From contig NZ_LAYJ01000010.1 of NCBI RefSeq assembly GCF_000981035.1, forward strand, positions 1 to 32,365: a stretch of 32,365 nt of DNA, given 5' to 3'. Source of the DNA: Christensenella hongkongensis. Its GTDB lineage: Bacteria; Bacillota; Clostridia; Christensenellales; Christensenellaceae. The notes below the pieces were generated by a model. It ran no database searches and was not told the DNA's origin. It was given only the letters and a program-made list of their open reading frames with translations. The position numbers and the translations under genes are program-made. Shown here piece after piece: positions 1-29,319 of the stretch. Position 1 is the stretch's first letter, and the number at the start of each line of letters is the position of its first letter.

Positions 1-1690
1 CGTGGAAAGCGTATATTCCCCGCTTGTCAGCACCTTGTCTGCGCCACCGTTCGTATAGTGTGCCGTTATTTCCAGTCCCGCAGCATCAAACGTATCGCCT
101 ACCGTGTACGTTGTTTGTGTCGGCTGTGCCGTCACCTCAATACTGTCCAGAACCGGCGCGGGGGCGTTTACTGTAATGTCAAAACTCGCCGTCTTTTCTA
201 CGCCGTCCTCCTCATACGTTACAGTAATTGTTTTTGTGCCGGAAGTGCTCATATCGGGCGTGGAAAGCGTGTACTCTCCGCTCGTCAACACCTTGTCCGC
301 GCCGCCGTTTGTGTAGTGTGCGGTGACTTCCAATCCCGCAGCATCAAAGGTATCACCCACCGTGTATATTGTCTTCGTCGGATTCTCTGTTACTTCGATG
401 CTGTCCAGAACAGGCGCGGGGGCGTTTACTGTAATGTCAAAACTCGCCGTTTTCTCTACGCTGTCCTCTTCATACGTCACTGTAACCGTCTTCGTTCCTG
501 CTGTACCCATATCGGGCGTTGAAAGCGTATACTCACCGCTTGTCAGCACTTTATCCGCTCCGCCATTGGTGTAGTGTGCCGTTATTTCCAATCCCGCAGC
601 ATCAAACGTATCACCCACCGTATACGTCGTCTTCGTCGGCTCTGCCGTCACTTCGATGCTGTCCAGAACAGGCACAGGTGCATTCACTGTGATGTCAAAC
701 GCTGCCGTTTTCTCTACGCTGTCCTCTTCATACGTCACTGTAACCGTCTTCGTTCCTGCCGTACCCATATCAGGCGTGGAAAGCGTATACTCTCCGCTTG
801 TCAGCACCTTGTCCGCGCCGCCGTTGGTATAATGCGCGGTTACTTCCAGTCCCGCAGCATCAAACGTATCACCCACTGTGTACGTTGTCTTTGTTGGCTG
901 CGCCGTCACTTCGATGCTGTCCAGAACAGGAACCGGCGCATTTACCGTGATGTTAAACGATGTGCTTGCCTCAACCTCATTCTCTTCGTACGTCACAATA
1001 ATCGTTTTTATTCCAGGCGTTCCCATATCAGGCGTCGAAAGCGTGTACTCACCGCTTGTCAGTATTTTGTCCGCTCCGTCGTTGGTATAGTATGCCGTTA
1101 CTTCCAGCCCCGCCGGATCAAAGGTATCGCCTACCGTGTACGTTGTCTTTGTTGGGTTTTTTGTGACAACTATACTGGAAAGCTCAGGCGCCGCCATTTC
1201 TACCGTAATATCGAATGATGCTGTTTTTCCCTGATACGTTACCACAATCGATTTTGTGCCCGGCGTATTCATATCGGGCGCAGAAAGCGTGTACTCACCA
1301 CTTGTCAGCACCTTATCCGCGCCGCCGTTCGTGTAGTGCGCCGTTACTTCCAGCCCCGCCGGATCAAAGGTATCGCCTACCGTGTACGCTGTTTTTGTCG
1401 GTTGCGCTGTCACCTCGATGCTGTCTAAAACAGGCACAGGCGCTGCGTTTACCGTGATTGGCGTTGTTGTCGTCTTCTGTACGCCGCCTTCTTCGTATGA
1501 TATTGTAATTTGGCTGACTCCCGCCGCAAGCGCCCCCGTAGGGCTGTATGTATAGCTTGTTACTACCTTGCTGGAGCCATCCGAATAGGTTGCTTTTACA
1601 ACCATTCCCGCTTTGCTAAAGCTTTCGCCTGCCGTATATACTGTTTTTGACGGCGCAGTCGTTACTTCTATCTTAGATAGCGTTACCGGC
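1..1690 (-). repeat. Tandem Ig-like domain array, 258-base period
   Basis: Six full domains and part of a seventh are visible. The conserved ctgtccag block (complement of the L-D-S codons) starts at 143, 401, 659 and 917, with the equivalent site at 1175, so the four leftmost steps are exactly 258 bases (86 codons). The next step to 1421 is 246 bases, and the most N-terminal domain is more diverged. Nucleotide identity between the leftmost units is very high. This indicates recent unequal duplication, with older copies towards the N-terminus. Confidence 0.92.
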
Positions 1691-2514
1691 GCCGAGTCGC
1701 TTTTCGTCAGATTAATGTAAAAATATTCCGGATCGTAACCAGCGGGATATTCGTTTGAGGTACTGTTATCATCATATGTCACGGTGTATCCACTCGGAAC
1801 CCCGCTTACCACAAGCTTTTTCGACCTCATTTTGATTATATTGTCAAACCACCCGTCGAAGTCATTTGCCGCATTTAAAACTTCCGTATTTTTCGACGTT
1901 CCCAATCTGTTTTGTGAAGGTACCCAGTCAGGATAAGAATCCTGCGGTCCTTTATCCATCAAAACAGCTGTAATGGAAGCGCCTGCCGGCGCGCTGGTTT
2001 CAGTTCCATTTTTGTTATACCAGATGACCTTAACTCCCGGATAAATCAGCGTTTCATCGGGATCTATCAAGTCAAACGGTGCAAAAACATCCGTAGAAGG
2101 CAAAACCGGTGCCAGAAGCTTCGTTTCATCCAATGAAAACAGGGGATTGACCTCCTGTTTCTGCTCCGTGGCTGCGTCCCCGGCATCTTTCTTAACGCTT
2201 TCATCCTGTATCGGAGGAATGTTTTCCTGCTCAGGCGCTGTTTCTTCCACCGCCTGGCTTTCCGTTTTGTCTGTTTCTTCCTGGCTTGTATCGCCTTGCT
2301 GTCCACTCTCTTTTGAAGGTTTTTCCCCTTCGTCTTCTTCTGCCGGTTGCCCGGATTCTTCGAGTAAAATTTCTTCCGCCGTTAAGACGTCCGCAGCTGT
2401 TTCACCATCTTCCATTGCTACTGTTGGGACAACCATTCCAATCATAACTGCAATCGCAACTACAACCGTTATGATACGTTTCACTTTTTTGTTGTCCATC
2501 CAACCGTTTTTCAT
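1..2514 (-). CDS. Exported Ig-like (Big_3-type) repeat surface protein, 5' part only
   Basis: The frame is open for 838 codons and leaves the window at base 1, so the C-terminus is missing. The start is an ATG at 2514 with AGGAGGA about 7 bases upstream. Residues 1-33 form a signal peptide: a basic n-region with K-K-V-K-R, a hydrophobic core, then V-P-T-V-A before an acidic stretch. A Glu/Gln/Lys-rich linker follows to about residue 115. A non-repeated region of about 150 residues comes next, with W-Y-N-K-N-G and an aromatic stretch. From about residue 275, Ig-like domains of 82-86 residues repeat to the edge. Each has the pattern I-E-V-T...P-T-K-T-x-Y-T-V-G-D-x-F-D and a closing F-D-I-T-V, typical of Big_3 domains of wall proteins. 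A LytTR-type box lies upstream. Expect more repeats and an anchor beyond the edge. The role is probably adhesion or matrix; this is inferred from architecture only. Confidence 0.9.
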   Translation of the reverse strand, partial: MKNGWMDNKKVKRIITVVVAIAVMIGMVVPTVAMEDGETAADVLTAEEILLEESGQPAEEDEGEKPSKESGQQGDTSQEETDKTESQAVEETAPEQENIPPIQDESVKKDAGDAATEQKQEVNPLFSLDETKLLAPVLPSTDVFAPFDLIDPDETLIYPGVKVIWYNKNGTETSAPAGASITAVLMDKGPQDSYPDWVPSQNRLGTSKNTEVLNAANDFDGWFDNIIKMRSKKLVVSGVPSGYTVTYDDNSTSNEYPAGYDPEYFYINLTKSDSAPVTLSKIEVTTAPSKTVYTAGESFSKAGMVVKATYSDGSSKVVTSYTYSPTGALAAGVSQITISYEEGGVQKTTTTPITVNAAPVPVLDSIEVTAQPTKTAYTVGDTFDPAGLEVTAHYTNGGADKVLTSGEYTLSAPDMNTPGTKSIVVTYQGKTASFDITVEMAAPELSSIVVTKNPTKTTYTVGDTFDPAGLEVTAYYTNDGADKILTSGEYTLSTPDMGTPGIKTIIVTYEENEVEASTSFNITVNAPVPVLDSIEVTAQPTKTTYTVGDTFDAAGLEVTAHYTNGGADKVLTSGEYTLSTPDMGTAGTKTVTVTYEEDSVEKTAAFDITVNAPVPVLDSIEVTAEPTKTTYTVGDTFDAAGLEITAHYTNGGADKVLTSGEYTLSTPDMGTAGTKTVTVTYEEDSVEKTASFDITVNAPAPVLDSIEVTENPTKTIYTVGDTFDAAGLEVTAHYTNGGADKVLTSGEYTLSTPDMSTSGTKTITVTYEEDGVEKTASFDITVNAPAPVLDSIEVTAQPTQTTYTVGDTFDAAGLEITAHYTNGGADKVLTSGEYTLST

Positions 2515-2555
2515 CGCCTCTTCCTCCTGAGCCTACATGGGTGCTATCTCTTTTT

Positions 2556-2561
2556 ACTATA
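2556..2561 (-). promoter_or_regulatory. Candidate -10 element of the Ig-repeat gene
   Basis: The minus strand reads TATAGT here, about 26 bases downstream of the nearer LytTR-type half-site and about 42 bases before the ATG. No good -35 hexamer is seen, which fits an activator-dependent promoter. This is an inference from position. Confidence 0.5.
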
Positions 2562-2584
2562 AAAAAACGTTTTTGTGTAAATCA

Positions 2585-2625
2585 CATCGTAAACGACGTC
2601 TTATTTACGTGAATCATATCTTTTT
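2585..2625 (-). promoter_or_regulatory. LytTR-type tandem operator upstream of the Ig-repeat gene
   Basis: Two direct half-sites, CGTTTACG and GATTCACG on the minus strand, are spaced 20 bases apart (plus-strand cgtaaacg at 2588 and cgtgaatc at 2608). The same block, with the same spacing and an A-rich spacer, occurs at 25012-25051 and 29272-29311. This is the most diverged of the three copies. LytTR response regulators bind tandem GTT-containing repeats about two helical turns apart, and such a regulator is encoded at 29320-30039. Confidence 0.75.
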
Positions 2626-2641
2626 GCAGCAATAACCACAG

Positions 2642-2665
2642 AGAGAGAAGCGAGAGCTTCTCTCT
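2642..2665 (-). terminator. Hairpin 3' of the giant surface-protein gene
   Basis: A perfect 10-base stem (agagagaagc / gcttctctct) with a GAGA loop lies 24 bases past the giant gene's stop codon. On the plus strand it is followed by TTTT; on the minus strand the U-tract is poor. Position argues that it ends the giant transcript, but it may be leaky. The Ig-repeat gene's own operator lies just beyond it. Confidence 0.55.
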
Positions 2666-2688
2666 TTTATCTGTGTTATTACTCTTTT

Positions 2689-24936
<22,248 letters not shown>

Positions 24937-24943
24937 TTAATCC

Positions 24944-24957
24944 GGGGATGGTTCCCC
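24944..24957 (-). other. Small hairpin in the leader of the giant gene
   Basis: A perfect 5-base stem (gggga / tcccc) with a 4-base loop lies about 60 bases before the ATG. If transcription starts near 24971 it is in the 5' untranslated leader. It may stabilise the message; no riboswitch fold is recognised. Confidence 0.3.
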
Positions 24958-24977
24958 CAGTTTTTATCGTGTAACCG

Positions 24978-24983
24978 ATTATG
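24978..24983 (-). promoter_or_regulatory. Candidate -10 element of the giant gene
   Basis: The minus strand reads CATAAT, about 31 bases downstream of the nearer LytTR half-site at 25015. No convincing -35 is present. It would give a leader of about 85 bases. Other A/T-rich hexamers nearby are possible. Confidence 0.4.
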
Positions 24984-25011
24984 CAATAAATATTGTTTTT
25001 TGTGCGTTTTA

Positions 25012-25051
25012 CATCGTGAACAGCACTTTTTTTACGTGAACAACACCTTTT
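25012..25051 (-). promoter_or_regulatory. LytTR-type tandem operator upstream of the giant gene
   Basis: Two half-sites reading TGTTCACG on the minus strand lie at 25015-25022 and 25035-25042, exactly 20 bases apart and separated by an A-run. Bases 24996-25051 match 29256-29311 with about five differences over 56 bases. That is far more than two noncoding regions should share by chance. A weaker copy is at 2585-2625. It is the likely binding site of the LytTR regulator encoded at 29320-30039. Confidence 0.8.
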
Positions 25052-25139
25052 GAGGGCCTTTTTTTAATCTGTTTCGTCCCCCGTCCGGCCAGCTTATCAA
25101 TGCAATCCGGGAATTTTTTTCCACGGATAAATGTCTTTG

Positions 25140-25775
25140 TCACTGCAAGGTTCCGATTCCCTCCAGCGGGAAAATCCTGAAATATACCTTGCCCAGCAGC
25201 GTGCATTCAGGCACCATGCCAAGTACGCTTCGCCTGCTGTCTATGGAATTATTCCGGTTGTCCCCAAGAAGGAACACGCGCCCCTGGGGTACCTGCACCG
25301 GAAACTCCACATCTCCCTCGAGATTGGTCGGTCCCAGCGTGTACGGCTCGTCGATCTGTTTGCCGTTGACGCTGACCTTCCCCGTTTCATAATTTACGTC
25401 CACCGTATCACCGGCAAGCGCAATCACGCGCTTAATGAGGTCTCCGTCTCCCAAATCCATTTCCGTCACAACGATATCGCCATAATCCGGCGTATATCCA
25501 AGCGGCGAGCAAAGAACCACATCTCCGCTATGCAGGGTTGGTTCCATAGACGCGCCGTTTACCGTCGCGATCCTTACGACATAAATATTGACCAATACAA
25601 CCGCCATAGCGACAAAGAGGATGCGGCTTATAATGCCCCATACCTCTTTTTTCCGTTCCTGCCGCTGCTTTAGCCTCTCAATTTCCGCCCTTACCGCTTC
25701 AAGGCTTGGACGGCGCCTTTCCCCTTCTGCGCTTTTCTCCGGGGTGGTTTTTGCTTTGTTTCTTTTTTCCTGCAT
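25140..25775 (-). CDS. lepB: Signal peptidase I (type I leader peptidase, S26 family)
   Basis: The product has 211 residues and cuts signal peptides from exported proteins at the outer membrane face. A single membrane segment lies at about 46-66. The nucleophile motif G-A-S-M-E-P-T puts Ser at 76. The general-base Lys is at 115 in the motif L-I-K-R-V-I-A-L-A-G-D. The G-D-N-R-N-N-S-I-D-S-R box is at about 171-181. All catalytic elements are present, unlike the inactive SipA-type homologues of some pilus loci. The cytoplasmic N-terminus is unusually long and charged (about 45 residues, helical E-A-V-R-A-E-I-E-R-L-K), so it could contact the coiled-coil proteins encoded upstream. The start is an ATG at 25775 with AGGGAAA before it. 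It is the last gene of the packed set and is followed by the giant gene's operator. The giant protein may be its substrate; this is inferred from position. Confidence 0.95.
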   Translation of the reverse strand: MQEKRNKAKTTPEKSAEGERRRPSLEAVRAEIERLKQRQERKKEVWGIISRILFVAMAVVLVNIYVVRIATVNGASMEPTLHSGDVVLCSPLGYTPDYGDIVVTEMDLGDGDLIKRVIALAGDTVDVNYETGKVSVNGKQIDEPYTLGPTNLEGDVEFPVQVPQGRVFLLGDNRNNSIDSRRSVLGMVPECTLLGKVYFRIFPLEGIGTLQ

Positions 25776-25811
25776 AGATTTCCCTGCTTTTCATTCCCCC
25801 GGAGTCACGTT

Positions 25812-26525
25812 TTATTCAGCCTGCTCCTGCGCATCCGGCTTTCCAAACCGCTTTAATACCTTCAGAAGATTTTTTGCCTGCTCTGCACTCAGAATAACCT
25901 GCTCTTCCTGTGGCTGTACGTCTTCCGGCTGGGACGGAAATTCGCGGATTTTATTTTCGCTCCGTTCCGCTTCCTGCTGCTCTATCGTAAAGGCAGCCTC
26001 ATATCCCCTGCGCGCGTTGTCGATTGCCTCCTGCATATTTGCAAGCATTTCCAGATTCGTTTTCTGCAACTGTTTTGTTATGCCCACCGCCCTCATCTGT
26101 GCTGTCTCGATGATAGACTGCGCCTCTACGCGCGCACTCTCGGTTATGCGGGCAGAATCCTTACGCCTTTCGCTTTCCATTTCCCTGAGTAAGTTCACCT
26201 GCCGCCCCGTCTGCTGCGCCATCTCGTTCATCTGACGGATCGCCGCTTCGACCGCCTGCAGGTTAACAGGCCTCTCTTCCTGCTCCAGCAGCCTTTTGTT
26301 GGCAGCCTGAATCTGGCTTACCAGCGCCTCGTTTTTCTCTGTAAGGTCGCTTTTTTCCAAACGCAGGGCTTGATTCTCCTGCATTAGCTCGCTGATTTTG
26401 GTTTCTTTTTCGCGGTTATCCTTTTCAAATCCCTCAAGCTCTTCGTCCAGTTCCCCCAGCAAAATAATGAGGTCCATTTTACTCAGCTTTTGAAGTCCTT
26501 TGATTTCCTGATTGATATCAGCCAC
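25812..26525 (-). CDS. Cytoplasmic coiled-coil protein, second of an N-terminally related pair
   Basis: The product has 237 residues, no signal peptide and no membrane segment. The start is GTG at 26525, chosen for the excellent AAAGGAGGT 8-10 bases upstream. Residues about 6-40 carry I-x-x-L-x-K-L-S-K-x-D-L, then D-E-x-L and N-R-E-K-E, which matches the start of the neighbouring 294-residue protein. Long heptad-like stretches run from about 25 to 75 and from 90 to 185, including A-R-I-T-E-S-A-R-V-E-A-Q-S-I-I, as in the C-terminal coils of DivIVA or ATP synthase b-like proteins. An acidic Gln/Pro-rich linker leads to a short C-terminal helix (S-A-E-Q-A-K-N-L-L-K-V-L-K-R-F). I do not recognise a named family. 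A scaffold role is inferred from shape and context. Confidence 0.85.
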   Translation of the reverse strand: MADINQEIKGLQKLSKMDLIILLGELDEELEGFEKDNREKETKISELMQENQALRLEKSDLTEKNEALVSQIQAANKRLLEQEERPVNLQAVEAAIRQMNEMAQQTGRQVNLLREMESERRKDSARITESARVEAQSIIETAQMRAVGITKQLQKTNLEMLANMQEAIDNARRGYEAAFTIEQQEAERSENKIREFPSQPEDVQPQEEQVILSAEQAKNLLKVLKRFGKPDAQEQAE

Positions 26526-26557
26526 AAATATTACCTCCTTTTATCATTCGGTTTGCC

Positions 26558-27442
26558 TTAATCCGTTTCGCCAATGTGCTGCGTCCGATAGGCAAGGTCG
26601 CTTATTACGCTCCTGATTTCATCGCTCAGTCCGTCGGTATAATCGTCTTCCGGCTCAGCCTCCCCGGGCTTGTCGCCAGCGAGAAAATCGGTTTGTGTTT
26701 TTTCTTCCTGCAGCGTAATCTCCGCAAAAGGCCTTTCCCCCTGAATACCGGCTGGCTGCACGGCCTCTTCCTGTTGCCGGCTGTCCGCAGCCGGACACAA
26801 AATATCGTCCAGATGCGGCACTTCGCCCGTTTCAGCCTGTGTATCCTGTTCAAACGGCTTTTGCTGCAAAGCCATGTTGATATAAGCCTCAGCACCCGGA
26901 ACCGGCGTATCTGCGGCAATCCGCTGCTCATATTCTCCGCGCGCGCCGGACAGCATCTTATCTATCTCAATTTGCAGGCTTTGCAGTACGTTTGTACTGG
27001 CCTCCTTCACCTGTTCCGCTCCCGCTTTGGCTTTGGAAATGATCTGCTCTGCCTGGTAACGCGCGGCGGTAATCACCGCCTCCGCTTCCTTCTGCTTGGC
27101 GATCTCCATTTCCCTCATATGCTCCAGGTATTGCTTTGCGGCATTTTGCGCGGCCTCCATTACGCCGTTTACCTGTATCATGGAATCCGCCAGCGAGCCC
27201 GGTTCCTGCTGCGTAAGCTGCGCTTTTTTCCGGTTCATCTGCATATCCGCCATTTGCCCCTGCAGTTGTGCCGCCTGTCCCTGCAACTGCACTGTTTGCC
27301 GCTCAAGCTCCTCAATAATGCTTTGTTTTTTTTCATTTTCCTCAGCAAGCCTGCGGTTCTCGTCGTCGCAGTCCTGCACAAGGCGGACCAATTCAGTTTT
27401 CCCCATTTTTTTCAGCTGCTGTATTTCCATACGATCTTTCAT
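26558..27442 (-). CDS. Cytoplasmic coiled-coil protein, first of an N-terminally related pair
   Basis: The product has 294 residues, with no signal peptide or membrane segment. The start is an ATG at 27442 with AAAGGGAG 6-8 bases upstream; a second Met at residue 5 is possible. Residues 6-40 (E-I-Q-Q-L-K-K-M-G-K-T-E-L onward) align with the start of the downstream 237-residue protein at about ten positions, including E-I, L, K, K, L, D-x-E and N-x-x-K. A Gln-rich coiled coil follows (Q-L-Q-G-Q-A-A-Q-L-Q-G-Q). An Ala/Glu/Lys helix with A-V-I-T-A-A-R-Y-Q-A-E-Q-I-I-S-K-A-K-A recalls DivIVA C-terminal coils. The last third is acidic and probably disordered, ending with a short predicted helix (S-D-E-I-R-S-V-I-S-D-L). 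The family is unknown. The gap to the next gene is 32 bases. Confidence 0.85.
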   Translation of the reverse strand: MKDRMEIQQLKKMGKTELVRLVQDCDDENRRLAEENEKKQSIIEELERQTVQLQGQAAQLQGQMADMQMNRKKAQLTQQEPGSLADSMIQVNGVMEAAQNAAKQYLEHMREMEIAKQKEAEAVITAARYQAEQIISKAKAGAEQVKEASTNVLQSLQIEIDKMLSGARGEYEQRIAADTPVPGAEAYINMALQQKPFEQDTQAETGEVPHLDDILCPAADSRQQEEAVQPAGIQGERPFAEITLQEEKTQTDFLAGDKPGEAEPEDDYTDGLSDEIRSVISDLAYRTQHIGETD

Positions 27443-27475
27443 ATTAACTCCCTTTCCTGTACCTGATTATTGCAT

Positions 27476-27500
27476 CCGGGGCGCCATCGCCTTTCCCCGG
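27476..27500 (-). other. Intercistronic hairpin
   Basis: A perfect ccgggg / ccccgg stem with a 13-base loop lies in the 64-base gap between two coiled-coil genes. No U-tract follows, so termination is unlikely. It may mark a processing or stabilising site in a polycistronic message. Confidence 0.35.
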
Positions 27501-27506
27501 TCGTGT

Positions 27507-28145
27507 TCAAACCGCCGATTTTTCCTGGATACCTTCCAGCTTTTTCCGGAAGCGCTCCGCTTCCGCCTGCATATCCCCCAGAATCGCCTGCAAAGCCCCA
27601 AGGTCGGTAAGATACTGATTCTTCAGCTCCGCCATTCTGTCGAGCGCCTGCCTGTGGAGCAACTGCTCCTCTTTTATTTTCCTGCGGCTTTCCGCGAGGA
27701 TTTCGTCCGCCTGCTTTTTGGCGTCCTCGCATACCTGCCGGGCTTGCGCCGTTGTTTTCCTGATCACAAGGGTAAGCCCCTGCTGTATCTCATGGATGAC
27801 CTGCGTTATTACATCCATTTGCTTGCGGGAACCTGCCGGCTGCCCGTCAATACCGTATTGCACCACAATCTCATTCTTCCTGATTTTTTTCTCCATTTGG
27901 GAGATCGTGCATTCCTTTTGCTGTATCTGGCTCTGGCTGAATTCCTGGCTTCTCTTGTTGCGCTCTTCCAGCTCCAAAATTTTATTCCGGTATAATCCGT
28001 CCAGGCAGCGCAGCGCGTCTATCACATGCTCCCTGTTATAGCCAACGAGCGCTTTTGGCAGCGTCAGCATTTTAAAAAACTGGATAATTTCCGGATAATC
28101 GTTTTGCGGTTGGATCAAGCCCAATATATTCTCCTGATTGCCCAT
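27507..28145 (-). CDS. DivIVA-like coiled-coil protein
   Basis: The product has 212 residues and is cytoplasmic. Residues about 24-58 (F-F-K-M-L ... L-V-G-Y-N-R-E-H-V-I-D-A-L-R-C-L-D) match the DivIVA N-terminal signature, a GY followed by an acidic/basic turn and V-x-x-x-L. In DivIVA this region binds curved membrane. Two coiled-coil stretches follow, at about 55-95 and 115-205, with the A-x-x-x-C-E-D-A-K-K-Q-A-D-E-I-L type of C-terminal coil. The start ATG is at 28145, two bases after the stop of the 53-residue membrane peptide, so translation is probably coupled; its own ribosome site is weak (GGGGAAA, far upstream). It is too short and divergent to call the housekeeping DivIVA. I infer a polar or septal scaffold for the export or placement of the locus's surface proteins. 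An alternative is a general gas-vesicle-like or secretion scaffold. Confidence 0.75.
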   Translation of the reverse strand: MGNQENILGLIQPQNDYPEIIQFFKMLTLPKALVGYNREHVIDALRCLDGLYRNKILELEERNKRSQEFSQSQIQQKECTISQMEKKIRKNEIVVQYGIDGQPAGSRKQMDVITQVIHEIQQGLTLVIRKTTAQARQVCEDAKKQADEILAESRRKIKEEQLLHRQALDRMAELKNQYLTDLGALQAILGDMQAEAERFRKKLEGIQEKSAV

Positions 28146-28147
28146 CT

Positions 28148-28309
28148 CTAAAATTTCCCCGTTATCTTTTCTTTACTTCCGGACAGGAATATTTCGCTGA
28201 TTCCGTCCATATCCTTCAGCTTTCTGCGGGTAACGGATTTTATGATAATACCCGCCGCGGTAATCGCCGCAAGCAATACCATTCCAATGATTTCAAGGCT
28301 GTTCATCAT
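28148..28309 (-). CDS. Small single-pass membrane protein (53 residues)
   Basis: The start is at the first of two adjacent ATG codons (28309 or 28306), preceded by AAAGGAAAC. The stop is TAG at 28148-28150, immediately before the next gene's ATG. Residues about 5-23 are hydrophobic (I-I-G-M-V-L-L-A-A-I-T-A-A-G-I-I-I) and are followed by a basic stretch (K-S-V-T-R-R-K-L-K) and a polar tail. This predicts an N-out, C-in membrane peptide. It lies 21 bases after the stalk-protein gene and is almost fused to the DivIVA-like gene. Its position suggests it links the membrane to the cytoplasmic coiled-coil proteins. No family is recognised. Confidence 0.75.
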   Translation of the reverse strand: MMNSLEIIGMVLLAAITAAGIIIKSVTRRKLKDMDGISEIFLSGSKEKITGKF

Positions 28310-28330
28310 GCGTTTCCTTTCTGTGCCCCA

Positions 28331-29206
28331 TTACTTTTTTCGCTTGCTGTTATACCAGCGGATCGATCCCAGGTCTTTGATAATACTCAGTGCGAATAAA
28401 ACGCCCGCAATACCGGACGCACCGAATAATCCCACCGCAAGTGGCGTTACCTCATTTTCATCTGCCTGCGGCTCTTCCTCCGGTTCCGGCGTTTCTTTTG
28501 GCTCCGGCTCCTTCACTGCATAAACAGAAGGCTCCGCACTTGCGGAAGGCGCGGGCGGGGCGGGCGTTTCCTCCGGCTCAGCTTCTATGACCACAGCTTC
28601 CGTTTGACCGGGAGTTGGATTTGGCTTTGGATCAGGAGCCGGCTTGCCTGTTTGCGACGCGGGCGCCTCGGGTTCGTCCTGCTGCGGCGGTTCCGAAGGT
28701 TCCTGCGGTTTCATCGTAGGGATCGGCATGAGGCTTGGCGTCGGTTCGGGGCTTGGCTCCGGTGTAGGATCTGGAGTCGGCTCCGGCATTGGCTCTGTGA
28801 TTATGACGTTGATTTCTATATAGTTGGACGACGTGTCATCCGCAAATAAATACATTGTAACCGGATATTTGCCCGGCTCCTTCAGGGCCGCCAGTCCTCC
28901 GATATCTATCTTTTCATATCCGCCTTCGTACACTTCAAAGTTTTCCCAGGTTTTGACGACCGACCTTGATCTTTTCACGATCTCATTTTCAAGCTCGCCC
29001 TTTTCATTGAACCCGTTTGCCTGCACGCCCGTCATCGTCACGTCGTATGCCTGCATACAAAAATAAGGCTCCCAATCCACATGGTGGTAGCCGTTTCCTG
29101 CGGCAAGGGCGGTAAACGGAATACTGAGCAATAGGAGGAACGTTAATAAAAACATTACTATTCTGTTATTTTTCTGTTTTTTCGTTTTAACCGCTCCTTT
29201 CCGCAT
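28331..29206 (-). CDS. Exported membrane-anchored protein with Pro-rich stalk
   Basis: The product has 291 residues. Residues 1-35 are a signal peptide with a basic start, a Leu-rich core and A-L-A-A at the end. Residues about 36-137 form a small folded domain with W, C and several Y residues, probably Ig-like in its last part (E-P-G-K-Y-P-V-T-M-Y-L-F-A-D). Residues about 138-250 are a Pro/Glu/Thr-rich stalk (P-E-P-T-P-D-P-T-P-E-P) long enough to cross a thick wall. A membrane helix (about 255-275) and a basic K-R-K-K end follow. No sortase motif is present, so it stays in the membrane. The ATG at 29206 has a poor ribosome site; a good AAAGGAG lies a few codons inside the frame, but no usual start codon follows it until Met18. 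It is the first gene after a LytTR-type operator. It could be an assembly factor or receptor for the locus; this is inferred. Confidence 0.85.
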   Translation of the reverse strand: MRKGAVKTKKQKNNRIVMFLLTFLLLLSIPFTALAAGNGYHHVDWEPYFCMQAYDVTMTGVQANGFNEKGELENEIVKRSRSVVKTWENFEVYEGGYEKIDIGGLAALKEPGKYPVTMYLFADDTSSNYIEINVIITEPMPEPTPDPTPEPSPEPTPSLMPIPTMKPQEPSEPPQQDEPEAPASQTGKPAPDPKPNPTPGQTEAVVIEAEPEETPAPPAPSASAEPSVYAVKEPEPKETPEPEEEPQADENEVTPLAVGLFGASGIAGVLFALSIIKDLGSIRWYNSKRKK

Positions 29207-29271
29207 AGATAGATACCGCCCAGTTTTTTTATTATCAGTTGTACCGCAAACTCCATTTTTTGTGCGCTTTA

Positions 29272-29311
29272 CATCGTGAACAACGCTTTTTTTACGTGAA
29301 CGACATCTTTT
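29272..29311 (-). promoter_or_regulatory. LytTR-type tandem operator upstream of the stalk-protein operon
   Basis: Half-sites TGTTCACG and CGTTCACG (minus strand) lie at 29275-29282 and 29295-29302, exactly 20 bases apart. The block is nearly identical to the giant gene's operator. It begins right after the stop codon of the LytTR regulator gene. Possible -10 elements downstream are TACAAC (29238-29243) and GATAAT (29231-29236). The placement suggests the regulator switches on the whole operon next to it. Confidence 0.8.
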
Positions 29312-29319
29312 TTTGTACT

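Noticed and set aside
1-1690. Regular repeats that could be taken for a CRISPR array
   Set aside because: The units are 258 bases, fully coding and without short spacers.
25009-25206. Minus-strand frame of 65 codons overlapping the end of the signal peptidase gene
   Set aside because: It overlaps the peptidase gene in another frame and runs through the conserved operator. It has no ribosome site or recognisable features.
25140-25775. SipA-like inactive pilus chaperone instead of a true peptidase
   Set aside because: The catalytic Ser76 and Lys115 and the G-D-N box are all present, so an active enzyme is the better call.
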